Part shown: piece by piece, positions 53,685-64,000 of the stretch
Layout: every line of letters begins with the position of its first letter
How positions within the stretch are numbered: the first letter of the stretch is position 1
Notes under the pieces: model-generated
The model's database searches: none
Seen by the model: the letters and a program-made list of their open reading frames with translations, nothing else
Told to the model about the DNA's origin: nothing
Position numbers and translations under genes: made by a program
NCBI GenBank assembly: GCA_933228675.1
Contig: OW121742.1
Coordinates: 106,036,940-106,100,939, forward strand
DNA from: Stomorhina lunata
Taxonomy: Eukaryota; Arthropoda; Insecta; Diptera; Rhiniidae
DNA: 64,000 nt
Reading direction: 5' to 3'

Positions 53685-54890
53685 GGGTGTTTTTTTTAGA
53701 GGTATAGAACTTCGAATTGAAATAAAACACAAGAAAATCGTTTTAATGTCCATCAATTTGGCTGTATTGGAAGGATAATTTTATGCCATTAAAAAAAAAC
53801 TCGAATAAAGCCAATTCTACAGGTCCAATTTTCAACTACTTTTTCGAGCATATGGGGCCGTATGTTGGCAATAACGCCACGAAAGTTGGCTTCCAAGTCC
53901 CCTAACGTTTCTGGTCTGTTGGCGTAGACGAGCGACTTCACATATCCCCAAAGAAAATAATCCAGTGGTGTCAAATCGCACGATCTTGGTGGCCAATTGA
54001 CAGGTCCATTCCGCGAAATTATGCGCTCATCGAATGTTTCCTTCAATAAATCAATTGTGACGTGCGCTGTGTGGCATGTAGCGCCGTCTTGTTGGAACCA
54101 CAACTCATCCACATTCATGCCATCCAATTGGGGAACAAAATAGTCGGTTATCATGGCTCTATACCGGTCTCCATTTATGGTAACTGACTCTCCAGCATTA
54201 TTTCGGAAGAAGTATGGCCCAATGACTCCACCAGCCCATAGAGCACACCAAACAGTCAGTTTTTGTGGATGTAATGGCGTCTCAAGGGTCTCATGTGGAT
54301 TCTCTTCACTCCAAATGCGGCAATTTTGCTTGCTGACGTAGCCATTCAACCAAAAATGAGCCTCATCACTGAACAAAATTTTGCGATGAAAATCAGCATC
54401 GAGATCAATCTCATTTTCGGCCCATACACCAAAATCACGACGCATTGCATGGTCTCGCGGCTTTAATTCTTGCACAAGCTGGATCTTGTAAGGTCTCAAG
54501 CCAAGATCTTTGCGCAAAATCTTCCATAAAGTTGATGGACAAAGCTCCAATTGCTGTGCACGGTGGCGAATCGATTCATTCGGGTCCTCTTCAACACTTT
54601 GCTCTACAGCGGCAATTGTTTCTTCGGTGCGCACTGTTCGACGTCGCTGCGGATGCATATTATCACATAGAGTAAACGTAGTGCGAAAACGATCCATGGT
54701 TAACCGAATTAATTGCTCTGATGGACAATTATGTCGACCATAAAATGGACGGAGCTTGCGGTCTTTTGTCAACCTGTTCATGATGAAATGGCAAACCAAA
54801 CTAAATATTAATCACTTGACAGCTGACAAAATGGCCGCCAGTTAAAAAATTTATGCCAACTTAAAGTTATATACCTCAATAAAAAACACC

Positions 54891-54893
<3 letters not shown>
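53683..54893 (-). mobile_element. DD41D Tc1/mariner lineage 2, copy D (two deletions), in (TA)n
   Basis: Flanked by TA in a TA microsatellite; ends as in copies C and E. The 336-codon frame is open: MNRLTKDRKLRPFYGRHN, later FSDEAHFWLNGYVSKQNCR, WFQQDGATCHTA and WPPRSCDLTPLDYFLWGYVK (all three catalytic aspartates, DD41D). Compared with copy E, 60 bp (20 codons of the first helix-turn-helix) are missing in frame after LTK, and the last about 14 codons plus part of the 3' UTR are replaced by a run of A (net loss 33 bp). 1304 - 60 - 33 = 1211 bp, the observed length. DNA binding is probably lost; catalysis might not be. Confidence 0.88.

Positions 54894-54949
<56 letters not shown>
54894..54949. 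repeat. (TA)n microsatellite, right part
   Basis: Continues the tract interrupted by copy D. It joins directly to the end of the LINE-beta coding region. Confidence 0.93.
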
Positions 54950-54952
<3 letters not shown>

Positions 54953-55784
54953 TTAAATTTCTTGTGGAACATAGGGCCATAGGGTGTTTATCGGTAGTCA
55001 ACACTTTCATCTCGTTTCGTAATACTCCTAACTCTCGTAACTCGTACTCAGTTTTCCGCCTCCTTGTGTTTGCAGATCTGACGGGCTTCCTAAAACTTTG
55101 AGGATTATATTCGATGAGGATTATAGCAGCTGGCTTTCTAAGTGTATGTCCTAGCCAACCATATTTCCGAGTACGAATAGTTGTTTGTAATGGTTCTTGA
55201 TCGGGCCAGAAAATTCTTCGAATGCATCTAAGGAATCGATTGGCAAATGCTTGTAGTCCGCTTATCTCTTGACCCGAAAAATTCCATATTTCACAGCCAT
55301 ATAAAAACACAAGTTTGACATTAGTTTTAAAAAAAATTTTGAGTTTGATGATAGTCGAGATATTTTGAAATCTCCAGAATACCAAAAGCTTGCTTTGCTT
55401 TGCACAATTTATTTTGGATATCATCTCTGCTACCACCGCTTTTAGAGATTATACTTCCTAGGTAGCAGAAAGTTTCAACCTCGTCAATATATTGCCCAAC
55501 AAGACCAAATTTGGACTCATTTAGTGTGTTTAATCGCAATGACTTAGTGTTCTTAACGTTAATTTGAAGGGCAGCCTTCAAATTAACCTTTGCTTAGGCA
55601 AAGGTTTGGATTTTTGACAGCATGCTAGAGAAACGGTCAGAAAAAGACATACGCCATCAGCGTAATCGATGTCATCTAACCTATCATGAAGACCCCACGA
55701 GATACCATGTTGCCCAGACATCGAGTGACACAAAACAACGTCGAGCACTATTTAGAAAAACAGTGGAGACAGCAACCTTATGGG

Positions 55785-55824
55785 TTTGCTGTCTTCAAAC
55801 CCATTAGGGTTTGGAGACAGCAAA
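55785..55824. repeat. 18-bp hairpin in LINE-beta RT region
   Basis: TTTGCTGTCTTCAAACCC, loop ATTA, then GGGTTTGGAGACAGCAAA (one mismatch). Additional GGAGACAGCAA and ATGGGTTTGCT copies stand beside it (55764-55775, 55829-55840). It looks like a local inverted duplication that scrambled the RT reading frame. Confidence 0.8.
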
Positions 55825-56254
55825 TACTAATGGGTTTGCTCTGCAAACCATCATGAAGAATACAGCAGAATGCGTTGATGTAAAGCTCCTTAATGAGTCG
55901 TATAATCTTTTTAGGGACTCCTCTACACCTTAAAGCTTCCCAGATCGCACTTTGTTCTAATGTGTCAAATGCACGCTTAAAGTCTATAAGTAGTAAAAAG
56001 AGGGGGGATCGCCATTTAACCGACAGATACACAATGATTCTTAAGCTGCTGACATGATCAATACATGGTTTGTTTGGTCTTAAGCCTGCTTGTTTGCGTC
56101 TTAGCTGTTGTTCGACTATGGTTGCTATGCGGCTGTGTAGAATATGGGATATAACTTTGTCGAAGCCCTCCAGTTAGAACAGTCCTGCCCCTCCCTACAG
56201 TTCGAACAGACCTTCTCTGAGTCATTTGGCAATCTTTCGTCCGACCAATACTTC

Positions 56255-56317
56255 GTGATAAGAGGTTTTAGGCCCTATGCTCCACTGGGAGTCATGGATA
56301 ACACAATAAGAAGCTTT
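56255..56317 (+). mobile_element. LINE-alpha 3' end inserted in LINE-beta
   Basis: GGCCCTATGCTCCACTGGGA, then GTCATGGATAACACAATAAG, in opposite orientation to the host LINE. The usual CAAGGATAAC has become CATGGATAAC. No target duplication was identified. Confidence 0.7.
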
Positions 56318-57289
56318 AACAACATTGTTGATAAAGCTGTGTTAGCTCTTAATAGTTCAGGTGGTATCCCATCGGTATCTGCAGACTCTCCAAATTTTAC
56401 CTGTTTGATTGTGCTGTTATTTCTTGGGATGTTGGTAGATCAAACTCATTATTAATAATATTTATGTGAAACATATGATCGCAATCATATATTTTGGAGT
56501 ATTCAGCTGGATTAGCTGACAGCAATTTTAAGTAATGATCTTTCGACATTTTCATTTGTTGATCTTAAGCGTTAATCAAATCGCCCCGCTCATTCATTAA
56601 CGGCTGCAAGTTGTAGTGGTTATGGCCTGCCACATATTTCTTTGGTGATACGGTATAGGTCCTTGGATCGACCTGTTTTACTGGCTATTTGGGCATCTTT
56701 AGCTAAATTATCAACCCATTTCCGCTTGTCTTCCCTTGTACTACGCTTTACTTCTCGGTTTACTTGCTGGTATTCACGCTACATTTCTTGCTTCTGTTGG
56801 GGGGTTGAAGGGTCTTTATTTTCCCTTTGCATCGTCTTCTCTCTTCGATCAACTGCCATGTTTTATTAGATATCCATGGCTTAGGAGACTTTCTTTATAA
56901 CCAATTTCGCTGAGAGGGGTTTCAATTAAGGTAGATCTTACATCTTTCCAGTAAGTTTCAGTATTTTGATAGACAGCGATATCCAGGGGATATATACTGT
57001 TGCTCAAAGCATTAGAGAACTTAGCAGCAACTTCAGATGAATTTAGTCTCTGTAAATCAAGTCTTTTCCTGCTAGGAGTTGATTTATGTGACACTAATTT
57101 CAAGTTCAGCCGAAGTTTGGCTACAATCAAGTGATTATCGCTTCCTAGATCAGCACCTCTCTTATTTCTTACATCCAACAGAGACCCTACCCAAATTCTG
57201 CTTATTGCAAAGTGGTCTATCTGGTTCTTGGTTATATGATCCGGGGACACCAAAGTGCATTTACAAAAAACATCCCTTGTGAGGAAATA

Positions 57290-58593
57290 ATGGGTGTTTT
57301 TTTTAGAGGTATAGAACTTCGAATTGAAATAAAACACAAGAAAATCGTTTTAATGTCCATCAATTTGGTTTTATTGGAAGGATAATTTTATGCCATTAAT
57401 GTTTAAATATGATTTCGGGCATGTGGCCGCCGCGGCTGGCTCGAATAAAGCCAATTCTACAGGTCCAATTTTCAACTACTTTTTCGAGCATATGGGGCCG
57501 TATGTTGGCAATAACGCCACGAATGTTGGCTTCCAAGTCCCCTAACGTTTTTGGTTTGTTGGCGTAGACGAGCGACTTCACATATCCCCAAAGAAAATAA
57601 TCCAGTGGTGTCAAATCGCACGATCTTGGTGGCCAATTGACAGGTCCATTCCGCGAAATTATGCGCTCATCGAATGTTTCCTTCAATAAATCAATTGTGA
57701 CGTGCGCTGTGTGGCATGTAGCGCCGTCTTGTTGGAACCACAACTCATCCACATTCATGCCATCCAATTGGGGAACAAAATAGTCGGTTATCATGGCTCT
57801 ATACCGGTCTCCATTTATGGTAACTGACTCTCCAGCATTATTTCGGAAGAAGTATGGCCCAATGACTCCTCCAGCCCATAGAGCACACCAAACAGTCAGT
57901 TTTTGTGGATGTTATGGCGTCTCAAGGGTCTCATGTGGATTCTCTTCACTCCAAATGCGGAAATTTTGCTTGCTGACGTAGCCATTCAACCAAAAATGAG
58001 CCTCATCACTGAACAAAATTTTGCAATGAAAATCAGCATCGAGATCAATCTCATTTTCGGCCCATACACCAAAATCACGACGCATTGCATGGTCTGGCGG
58101 CTTTAATTCTTGCACAAGCTGGATCTTGTAAGGTCGCAAGCCAAGATCTTTGCGCAAAATCTTCCATAAAGTTGATGGACAAAGCTCCAATTGCTGTACA
58201 CGGTGGCGAATCGATTCATTCGGGTCCTCTTCAACACTTTGCTCTACAGCGGCAATTGTTTCTTCGGTGCGCACTGTTCGACGTCGCTGCGGATGCGTAT
58301 TATCACATAGAGTAAACGTAGTGCGAAAACGATCCATGGTTAACCGAATTAATTTCTCTGATGGACGATTATGTCGACCATAAAATGGACGGAGCTTGCG
58401 GTAAACTTCGCGAACTGAACCATTATTTTTGAAATAAATTTGCACGATTTGCAAGCGTTGTTCTTTTGTCAACCTGTTCATGATGAAATGGCAAACCAAA
58501 CTAAATATTAATCACTTGACAGCTGACAAAATGGCCGCCAGTTAAAAAAGTGATGCCAACTTAAAGTTCTATACCTCAATAAAAAACACCCGA
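57290..58593 (-). mobile_element. DD41D Tc1/mariner lineage 2, copy E (full length, one nonsense codon)
   Basis: 1304 bp, TA on both sides, with ends ATGGGTGTTTTTTTTAGAGG and inverted TCGGGTGTTTTTTATTGAGG. The - strand frame starts at 58499 (MVCHFIMNRLTKEQR) or at the MNRL codon. It keeps the helix-turn-helix (QRLQIVQIYFKNNGSVREVY), FSDEAHFWLNGYVSKQNFR, WFQQDGATCHTA and WPPRSCDLTPLDYFLWGYVK, and ends EIIFKH at 57396, about 367 codons. A single change of TTA to TAA (57912-57914) stops translation after ETLETP. This is the most complete copy and serves as length reference for C and D. It lies inside the LINE-beta endonuclease. Confidence 0.9.
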
Positions 58594-58734
58594 TATAATT
58601 CCACCCAGCAAAAAATTAAAATTATCACATAACTCTACCAGTCTTTCACCGTCGTCAGTCATGCGAAACGTGCCATGCTTTCCCAACACACTCTCCCTGC
58701 TGGTATGTATTATCACAGCCCACTTGAAGTCACC

Positions 58735-58785
58735 CATTATGATTGAACTTGGCCGACTATAATACTTTCTTGCTTGTCTTTACTA
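58735..58785 (-). mobile_element. DINE-like terminal fragment
   Basis: GAACTTGGCCGACTATAATA, then CTTTCTTGCTTGT, matches the edge of the element at 1325-2055 (GGCTTGACCGACTATAGCAC, then TTTCTTACTTGT). Only the terminal about 40 bp is recognisable. Confidence 0.55.
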
Positions 58786-59796
58786 ATGACATTCCGATTT
58801 TGATTTAAAATTGTCTTGTCTTACAGTAAAACGTAAAAGGCGCTATGAAACTTTAAAGTGATTCATTTGTTCCTATTTATTTAGCCCCCTACTGTATATT
58901 AAGAATGTTGCTGCTTTAATGTTGCCAACAGTTCTTTGTTTAAATACAAGTTGCTTCATAAAAATTACAGTTCCTGCTACAAACTTGAAAGTAGTTTTCT
59001 ATATTTCAAATGCAGATAAATTATATTCATTTTTTTTTTTTGTTGGGCGAATAAAAAACCACCTTTTACTTTAGAGCTTTTGTAGAAAAAATTAAAATTC
59101 TAGGAGCTTAGCATAAAAAATGCAATAATATGCTAAATGGTTGCTAATTTGCAGGAAAAGTGTATTAAATTAAAATAAATTAAAGCAATATTAGTTTTGT
59201 ATGATATTCAGTCAAATTTTTATAAAATTCTAAATGGCTTAAACTTAAATTTGGTAGTTAATACAGTCTTTTTGCCAATGATTTTAGATGTAGATTTTTT
59301 TAGTTTTTCATAGAAAATTTCTATGGTTTGCATTTATTTGCAACTTTTCAGAAATATGTTGCCTGAAACTGATAAGATTTCAAAAACTTTTGCAAGGGTT
59401 TTTAAGGTTATGTATGTATACAGTTTTGTCTTTGTGCTAATCGCTTTTAAAAATTCAAATCTATTTCTCTAATCATTCATGTTATATTCTGTGTTTTTCT
59501 TGAGATTGATATGTATTTCTGTAAATATTTATATATTTTCTATAACGATTAATATTTTAGTTTTCACATGATTGATAATGAAAACTGATTTGTTTACATG
59601 CAAATGTCAGAAATTATATTACTTTGTCTAAGGTTATAATAATGTATTTTGCAAAATTTTTGATTTAGAAAAATCATAATCAAAACAATTTCAAAATGTC
59701 TATAAAACAAAAATTTACCTTTATAGAATAATTTCCAAAAAAAAAAAATCCAAAGTTTATTGGCTTATGACTAAAATAAACATAATTTAAGCAAAT
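58786..59796. other. AT-rich, no gene recognised
   Basis: Low GC, no family resemblance. Confidence 0.35.
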
Positions 59797-62634
59797 TTTT
59801 TTAAACTTTTTCCTATAAATCCTAATTTGTTCATTAACAAATTCCAAAATTTTTTGAATTTTTTGCTGTATAATTACACTAGTTGAAAAAATCGGCAAAA
59901 GGGAGACCTAGTGGTGCTAACCGTTTTTTTAGGTTAGCTCTAGTTTTCGAGATATAGCGTTATTTAAAAAAATGGAGGAGGTTGCGCTATAAATATTCGC
60001 GTAACTCGAAAACTGTTTATTTTCTTAAACTAAGTAAAAAACCGAAATTCGGCAACAAAATTATCTTTCAGGAACAGTAATTATCTTTTTAATCCGAGGA
60101 ATAGTTTTGGAAATAAAAATTTAACAAATGGAGGAGATTGCGCAATAAATATTTGCGTAAAAATATTTTTTTTAAAATCAAAAAATCCTTTTTAAAAAAA
60201 AATTTTTGCAAGCAAAATGACTGCTCGGATTAAAAAAATAATTATTGTTATAATTAAATTTTTATTTCCAAAACTATTCCTCGGATTAAAAAGACAATTT
60301 TGCTGCCGAATTTCGATTTTTATACTTAGTTCAAGAAAATAAACAGTTTTCGAGTTACGAGAATGTTGCGCAACCTCTGTTATTTAAAAAATGGAGGAGG
60401 TTACGCAATAAATATTCGCATAACTCGAAAACTGTTTATTTTTTAGAACTAAGTAAAAAACCGAAATTCGCCAACAAAATTATCTTCTTAATCCGAGGAA
60501 TAGTTTTGGAAATAAAAATTTAAAAGATGGAGGAGATTGCGCAATAAATATACGCGTAATTCGAAAACTGTTAATTTTCTTGAACCAAGTGAAAAATCGA
60601 AATTCGAATAACAAACACTAATAATCTTTCAGAAACACTAATTACTTTTTTAATCCGAGCTCGTCGTTTTGGAAATAAATTTTTTTGTTTGCAAATTTTT
60701 TTTTTTTTTTTTTGAAAAATCACAAAAATTTCCTTTAAAAAAAAAATTTTTGCAAACAAAAAAATTTATTTCCAAAACGATTGCTCGAATTAAAAAAGTT
60801 ATCAATGTTTTCGAGAGACAATTTTGTTGCCGAATTTGGATTTTTTACTTAGTTCAAGAAAATAAACAGTTTTTGAGTTACGAGAATATTTATTGCGCAA
60901 CCTCCGTTATTTAAAAAATGGAGGAGGTTGCGCAATAAATATTCGCATAACTCGAAAACTGTTTATTTTCTAGAACTAAGTAAAAAACCGAAATTCGGCA
61001 ACAAAATTATCTTTCAGGAGCAATTATTATCTTTTTAATCCGAGCAGTCGTTTTGGGAATAAATTTTGTTTGCAAAAAAAATTATTTTTGAAAATTTAAA
61101 TTTTTGTGATATTTCAAAAAAAAAATATTTTTTTGTCAAACAACAAAATTTATTTTCAAAACGACTGCTCGGACTAAAAAAATAATTAGTGTTTCTGAAA
61201 GATAGTTTTGTTGCCGAATTTCCGTTTTTTTACTTGGTTCAAGAAAATAAACAGTTTTTGAGTTACGAGAATATTTATTGCGCAACCTCCGTTATTTAAA
61301 AAATGGAGGAGGTTGCGCAATAAATATTCGCATAACTCGAAAACTGTTTATTTTCTAGAACTAAGTAAAAAACCGAAATTCGGCAACAAAATTATCTTTC
61401 AGGAGCAATTATTATCTTTTTAATCCGAGCAGTCGTTTTGGGAATAAATTTTGTTTGCAAAAAAATTATTTTTGAAAATTGAAATTTTTGTGATTTTTCA
61501 AAAAAAAAATATTTTTTTTGTCAAACAACAAAATTTATTTTCAAAACGACTGCTCGGACTAAAAAATAATTAGTGTTTCTGAAAGATAGTTTTGTTGCCG
61601 AATTTCCGTTTTTTTACTTGGTTCAAGAAAATAAAAAGTTTTCGAGTTACGAGAATGTTTATTGCACAACCTCCGTTATTTAAAAAATGGAAGAGGTTGC
61701 GCAATAAATATTCGCATAACTCGTAAACTGTTTATTTTCTAGAACTGAGTAAAAAACCGAAATTCGGCAACAAAATTATCTTTCAGGAGCAATTATTATC
61801 TTTTTAATCCGAGCAGTCGTTTTGGGAATAAATTTTGTTTGCAAAAAAAATTATTTTTGAAAATTTAAATTTTTGTGATATTTCAAAAAAAAAAATATTT
61901 TTTTGTCAAACAACAAAATTTATTTTCAAAACGACTGCTCGGACTAAAAAAATAATTAGTGTTTCTGAAAGATAGTTTTGTTGCCGAATTTCCGTTTTTT
62001 TACTTGGTTCAAGAAAATAAAAAGTTTTCGAGTTACGAGAATGTTTATTGCACAACCTCCGTTATTTAAAAAATGGAAGAGGTTGCGCAATAAATATTCG
62101 CATAACTCGAAAACTGTTTATTTTCTAGAACTGAGTAAAAAACCGAAATTCGGCAACAAAATTATCTTTCAGGAGCAATTATTATCTTTTTAATCCGAGC
62201 AGTCGTTTTGGGAATAAATTTTGTTTGCAAAAAAAATTATTTTTGAAAATTTAAATTTTTGTGATATTTCAAAAAAAAAATACTTTTTCAAAACAACTGC
62301 TCGGACTAAAAAAATAATTAGTGTTTCTGAAAGATATTTTTGTTGCCAAATTTCGGTTTTTTTTACTTGGTCCAAGAAAACAAAAAAATTTCAAGTTATG
62401 CGAATATTTATTGCACAACCTCCTCCATTTTTTAAACAACGCTAAATCTCGAAAACTAGAGGATACCTAAAGAAAACGGTTTGCACCTTTGAATTCAGCG
62501 TACTAGAGTTATCATTTCCCACTAGGTCTCCCTTTTGTCGGGGTTTTTAAAACAACTTTTGAACTCCTTCGTAAAATTCCCAATTTGTTCATTAAGAGTT
62601 TCAAAAATTTTGAATTTTTTGCCGTATAATTATC
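59797..62634. repeat. Long direct repeats flanking the tandem-palindrome element
   Basis: 59797-59875 and about 62555-62634 share the same text in direct order: C(C/T)(A/C)AATTTGTTCATTAA, then AATTTTTTG(C)-type runs and GTATAATTA. Similarity is about 75-80 percent by eye over about 75 bp. This is far too long and too diverged for a simple target duplication. Confidence 0.6.
59893..62540. mobile_element. TIR element built from tandem 385-bp palindromes
   Basis: The ends are CGGCAAAAGGGAGACCTAGT and, inverted, CGACAAAAGGGAGACCTAGT. TIR similarity continues inward through AACCGTTTT, CTCTAGTTTTCGAGAT and AGCGTT to about 59975 and 62415. Inside, units starting ATGGA(G/A)GAGGTTGCGCAAT lie at 60918, 61303, 61687 and 62073 (385, 384, 386 bp); shorter degenerate units start near 59972, 60128, 60391 and 60528. 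Each 385-bp unit is itself an inverted repeat with arms of about 155 bp (left GTTGCGCAATAAATATTCGC, CCGAAATTCGGCAACAAAAT, AATCCGAGCAGTCGTTTT; right their complements) around an A/T-only centre. No protein; frames across it are chance. Confidence 0.85.
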
Positions 62635-62640
62635 AAAATT

Positions 62641-62944
62641 TTCAAAACTAAAATTTATTACTCTAGCCTAGTTCATCATCATCGCCTTTCTTTCTATTTT
62701 TAGCTTCAATTGCCAAATTAAAGAAAATTTTTGGGGGAAAATATTAAAAATTTTTCTAAACAATATCTTAATTTCTTATGAATTATTAAAAATTGTGGAT
62801 GCGTTTTGTATTAACCGTGGGCATCTACCGCGCAGTCTATCCACAACACTGTGGCAGGAAAGTTTCCCAAAAGTTTAATTTAGCTACAAATTCGTGGGCT
62901 ATACCATAAATATTGTTTTTCACAGTGATGCTCATAACTTGTAA
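62641..62944. other. No gene recognised
   Basis: AT-rich sequence with no supported feature. Confidence 0.3.
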
Positions 62945-63315
62945 ACAAATTTCTTAAAATCTACATACTAAATTTTATCATCATAGCTGTTATAATTTGT
63001 CATTTATTAGCAAATAAGCGATTTGCCTAGGCGAGGTTATACGGGAGCTATGGTCAAATGTAAACCGATTTCGCCCAATTTCAATACCAATTTTTCAAGA
63101 AATGAATATATTTGCCAAGTTTCAGAGATCTAGATCCATTCGTTTAGGCCCTATCGTGCTTTCAACAGGCAGATGAACATCGCTCAATCGTCTTAGAATT
63201 TCATAAGGATTCAGAATATATAGCCCTTTTGGTTTTTGAGCCAACATTAAGGAAATTACAAACGGAATGACAATCTCAATATACCCCCTATTCTTTTTGA
63301 TGGTGGGTATAGAAA
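62945..63315 (+). mobile_element. DINE-1/mini-me-like 3' fragment
   Basis: Follows 44730-45175 closely: GAGGTTATACGGGAGCTATG, CATCGCTCAATCGTCTTAGA, then TTGATGGTGGGTAT at the end. The (GACAGACG)n tract is almost absent here (only ACAGGCAGATGAACATC), so the microsatellite expanded in one copy only or was lost. Confidence 0.75.
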
Positions 63316-64000
63316 CGCTGATTTAGTTCCCTTAAGATTCTAAAAAAATCTCAACTCTTAGTCAATCCGCGGATCTTCCAATAAGAGTTATATCGGGCCT
63401 TGATATTGACGCTAATCTGAGAAAATGTTTCCTATATAGACAGATCCACATTTACTAGTTGCAACTCCAACTTAGCCGCATATTTTCGGACCAGGCATTG
63501 GCACAGCGGACACAATTAAGATTGCACTAGGTGTAAAAAGTGATGGCAATCTAAGCGAATGTTTTCTATCTAGATAAAACTTCGTCTTTTACGTTTAAAA
63601 ATTTAAACACTTCTGGTAAAAAATGTACGAAAAGTTAAAAATTACACAATTTTTGCATGTGTTTACACTTTTTGTCATGAGGGCCATGTTTTTAATGCAA
63701 TCATTGTACCTGTTATCAATAGCTATTATATATGTTTTATACATTAATGAAAAGCTAAACATGTCTAGATTATAAAAAAAATAATTGTTTACTAATATTT
63801 AAAAAACTTTTGAAACATTTCAGGGAAAAATGTACAAAAAACTGAAAAATGTAGTTTTTACAGAATAATTTTTGAAATTTGACTTTGAATTTTTGAAAAA
63901 CTGTAGGAGGTACCTAAATAATTTTTTGCACAAATAAAGCTTATTTTATTCTTTATCTAAGGCAATTAAAAATTGTTTAAAAAATTAAACCCAAATGTCC
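63316..64000. other. No gene recognised
   Basis: Two loosely similar phrases (CTAATCTGAGAAAATGTTTC and CAATCTAAGCGAATGTTTTC) are about 140 bp apart. Nothing else is supported. Confidence 0.3.

Larger units (their letters stand above)
54950..58770 (-). mobile_element. LINE-beta (EN-RT), inactive, with nested insertions
   Basis: Read on the - strand: endonuclease GDFKWAVIIHTSRESVLGKH and MTDDGERLVELC (58600-58760), then after mariner copy E, CKCTLVSPDHITKNQIDHFA and GADLGSDNHLIVAKLRL (56849-57287). The RT palm follows, FLLLIDFKRAFDTLEQSAIW and KKIIRLIKELYIN (55778-56032). The YADD box reads YADG (about 55655-55666), losing the second aspartate. Then come VETFCYLGSIISKSGGSRDD, KLVFLYGCEIWNFSGQEISG, KYGWLGHTLRKP and a C-terminus near ALCSTRN before the (TA)n tail. 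Endonuclease GDFN has become GDFK. Copies D (tail) and E (endonuclease) are DD41D mariners; a LINE-alpha 3' end sits at about 56255. Confidence 0.82.

Noticed and set aside
53575..53778. YIYIYI repeat protein
   Set aside because: Translation of a TA microsatellite running into a mariner terminus.
54153..54743. + strand frames of 62-77 codons, also found near 28000-28550 and 57800-58380
   Set aside because: They are antisense to the DD41D transposase and repeat in all three copies for that reason.
60571..62445. Open frames of 60-81 codons in the 60-62 kb region
   Set aside because: They arise from the AT-rich palindromic units, differ in frame between units and have K/F-only composition.

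Overview
This window is a stretch of repeat-packed, AT-rich insect nuclear DNA. Short spliced exons, DD41D Tc1/mariner elements, jockey-like and RNase H-bearing LINEs, and DINE-1/mini-me-type repeats with (GACAGACG)n all point to a higher fly (Diptera, Cyclorrhapha). A calyptrate such as a blow fly or stable fly is my guess, made from repeat style only. There is no sign of bacterial or viral genome organisation: no operons, no rRNA, no CRISPR.

One host gene is supported. Exon 1 (30629-31247, + strand) encodes a low-complexity N-terminus, a hydrophobic signal sequence and the start of a small Cys-rich secreted domain. Exon 2 (34481-34597) continues that domain in phase. The 3.2 kb intron between them is filled with a head-to-head SINE pair and LINE debris, and later exons were not found. 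A second candidate is a single exon-like open segment on the - strand (10096-10532) that has a splice acceptor and a poly(A) signal.

The rest is mobile-element stratigraphy. 0-9.5 kb: LINE remnants, a hAT element with a perfect 8-bp target duplication, a 21-bp minisatellite. 9.5-17.2 kb: a 153-bp tandem repeat, a TIR element holding tRNA-like motifs, and a jockey-like LINE split by another LINE copy and a deleted DD41D mariner. 18.4-22.1 kb: two very long arrays of one 11-bp satellite in opposite orientations around a 0.5 kb spacer. 22-29.8 kb: mariner copies and an RNase H LINE with nested insertions. 30-42 kb: the host gene and its repeat-filled introns. 42-46 kb: a Helitron-like 132-bp array and a DINE-1-like element inserted in another repeat. 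46.6-49.5 kb: a long LINE copy carrying a hAT insertion. 49.5-53 kb: AT-rich 331-bp repeats. 53-58.8 kb: a LINE into which two near-identical DD41D mariners have jumped. 59.8-62.6 kb: a TIR element made of tandem 385-bp palindromes. The end of the window holds a DINE-1-like fragment.

I did not find a new enzymatic or defence system. The strongest unexplained structures are the inverted 11-bp satellite pair, the tandem-palindrome element and the SINE hairpin in the host intron. All three could give long double-stranded RNA if transcribed. The family names LINE-alpha, -beta, -gamma and -delta used here are local labels for this window.
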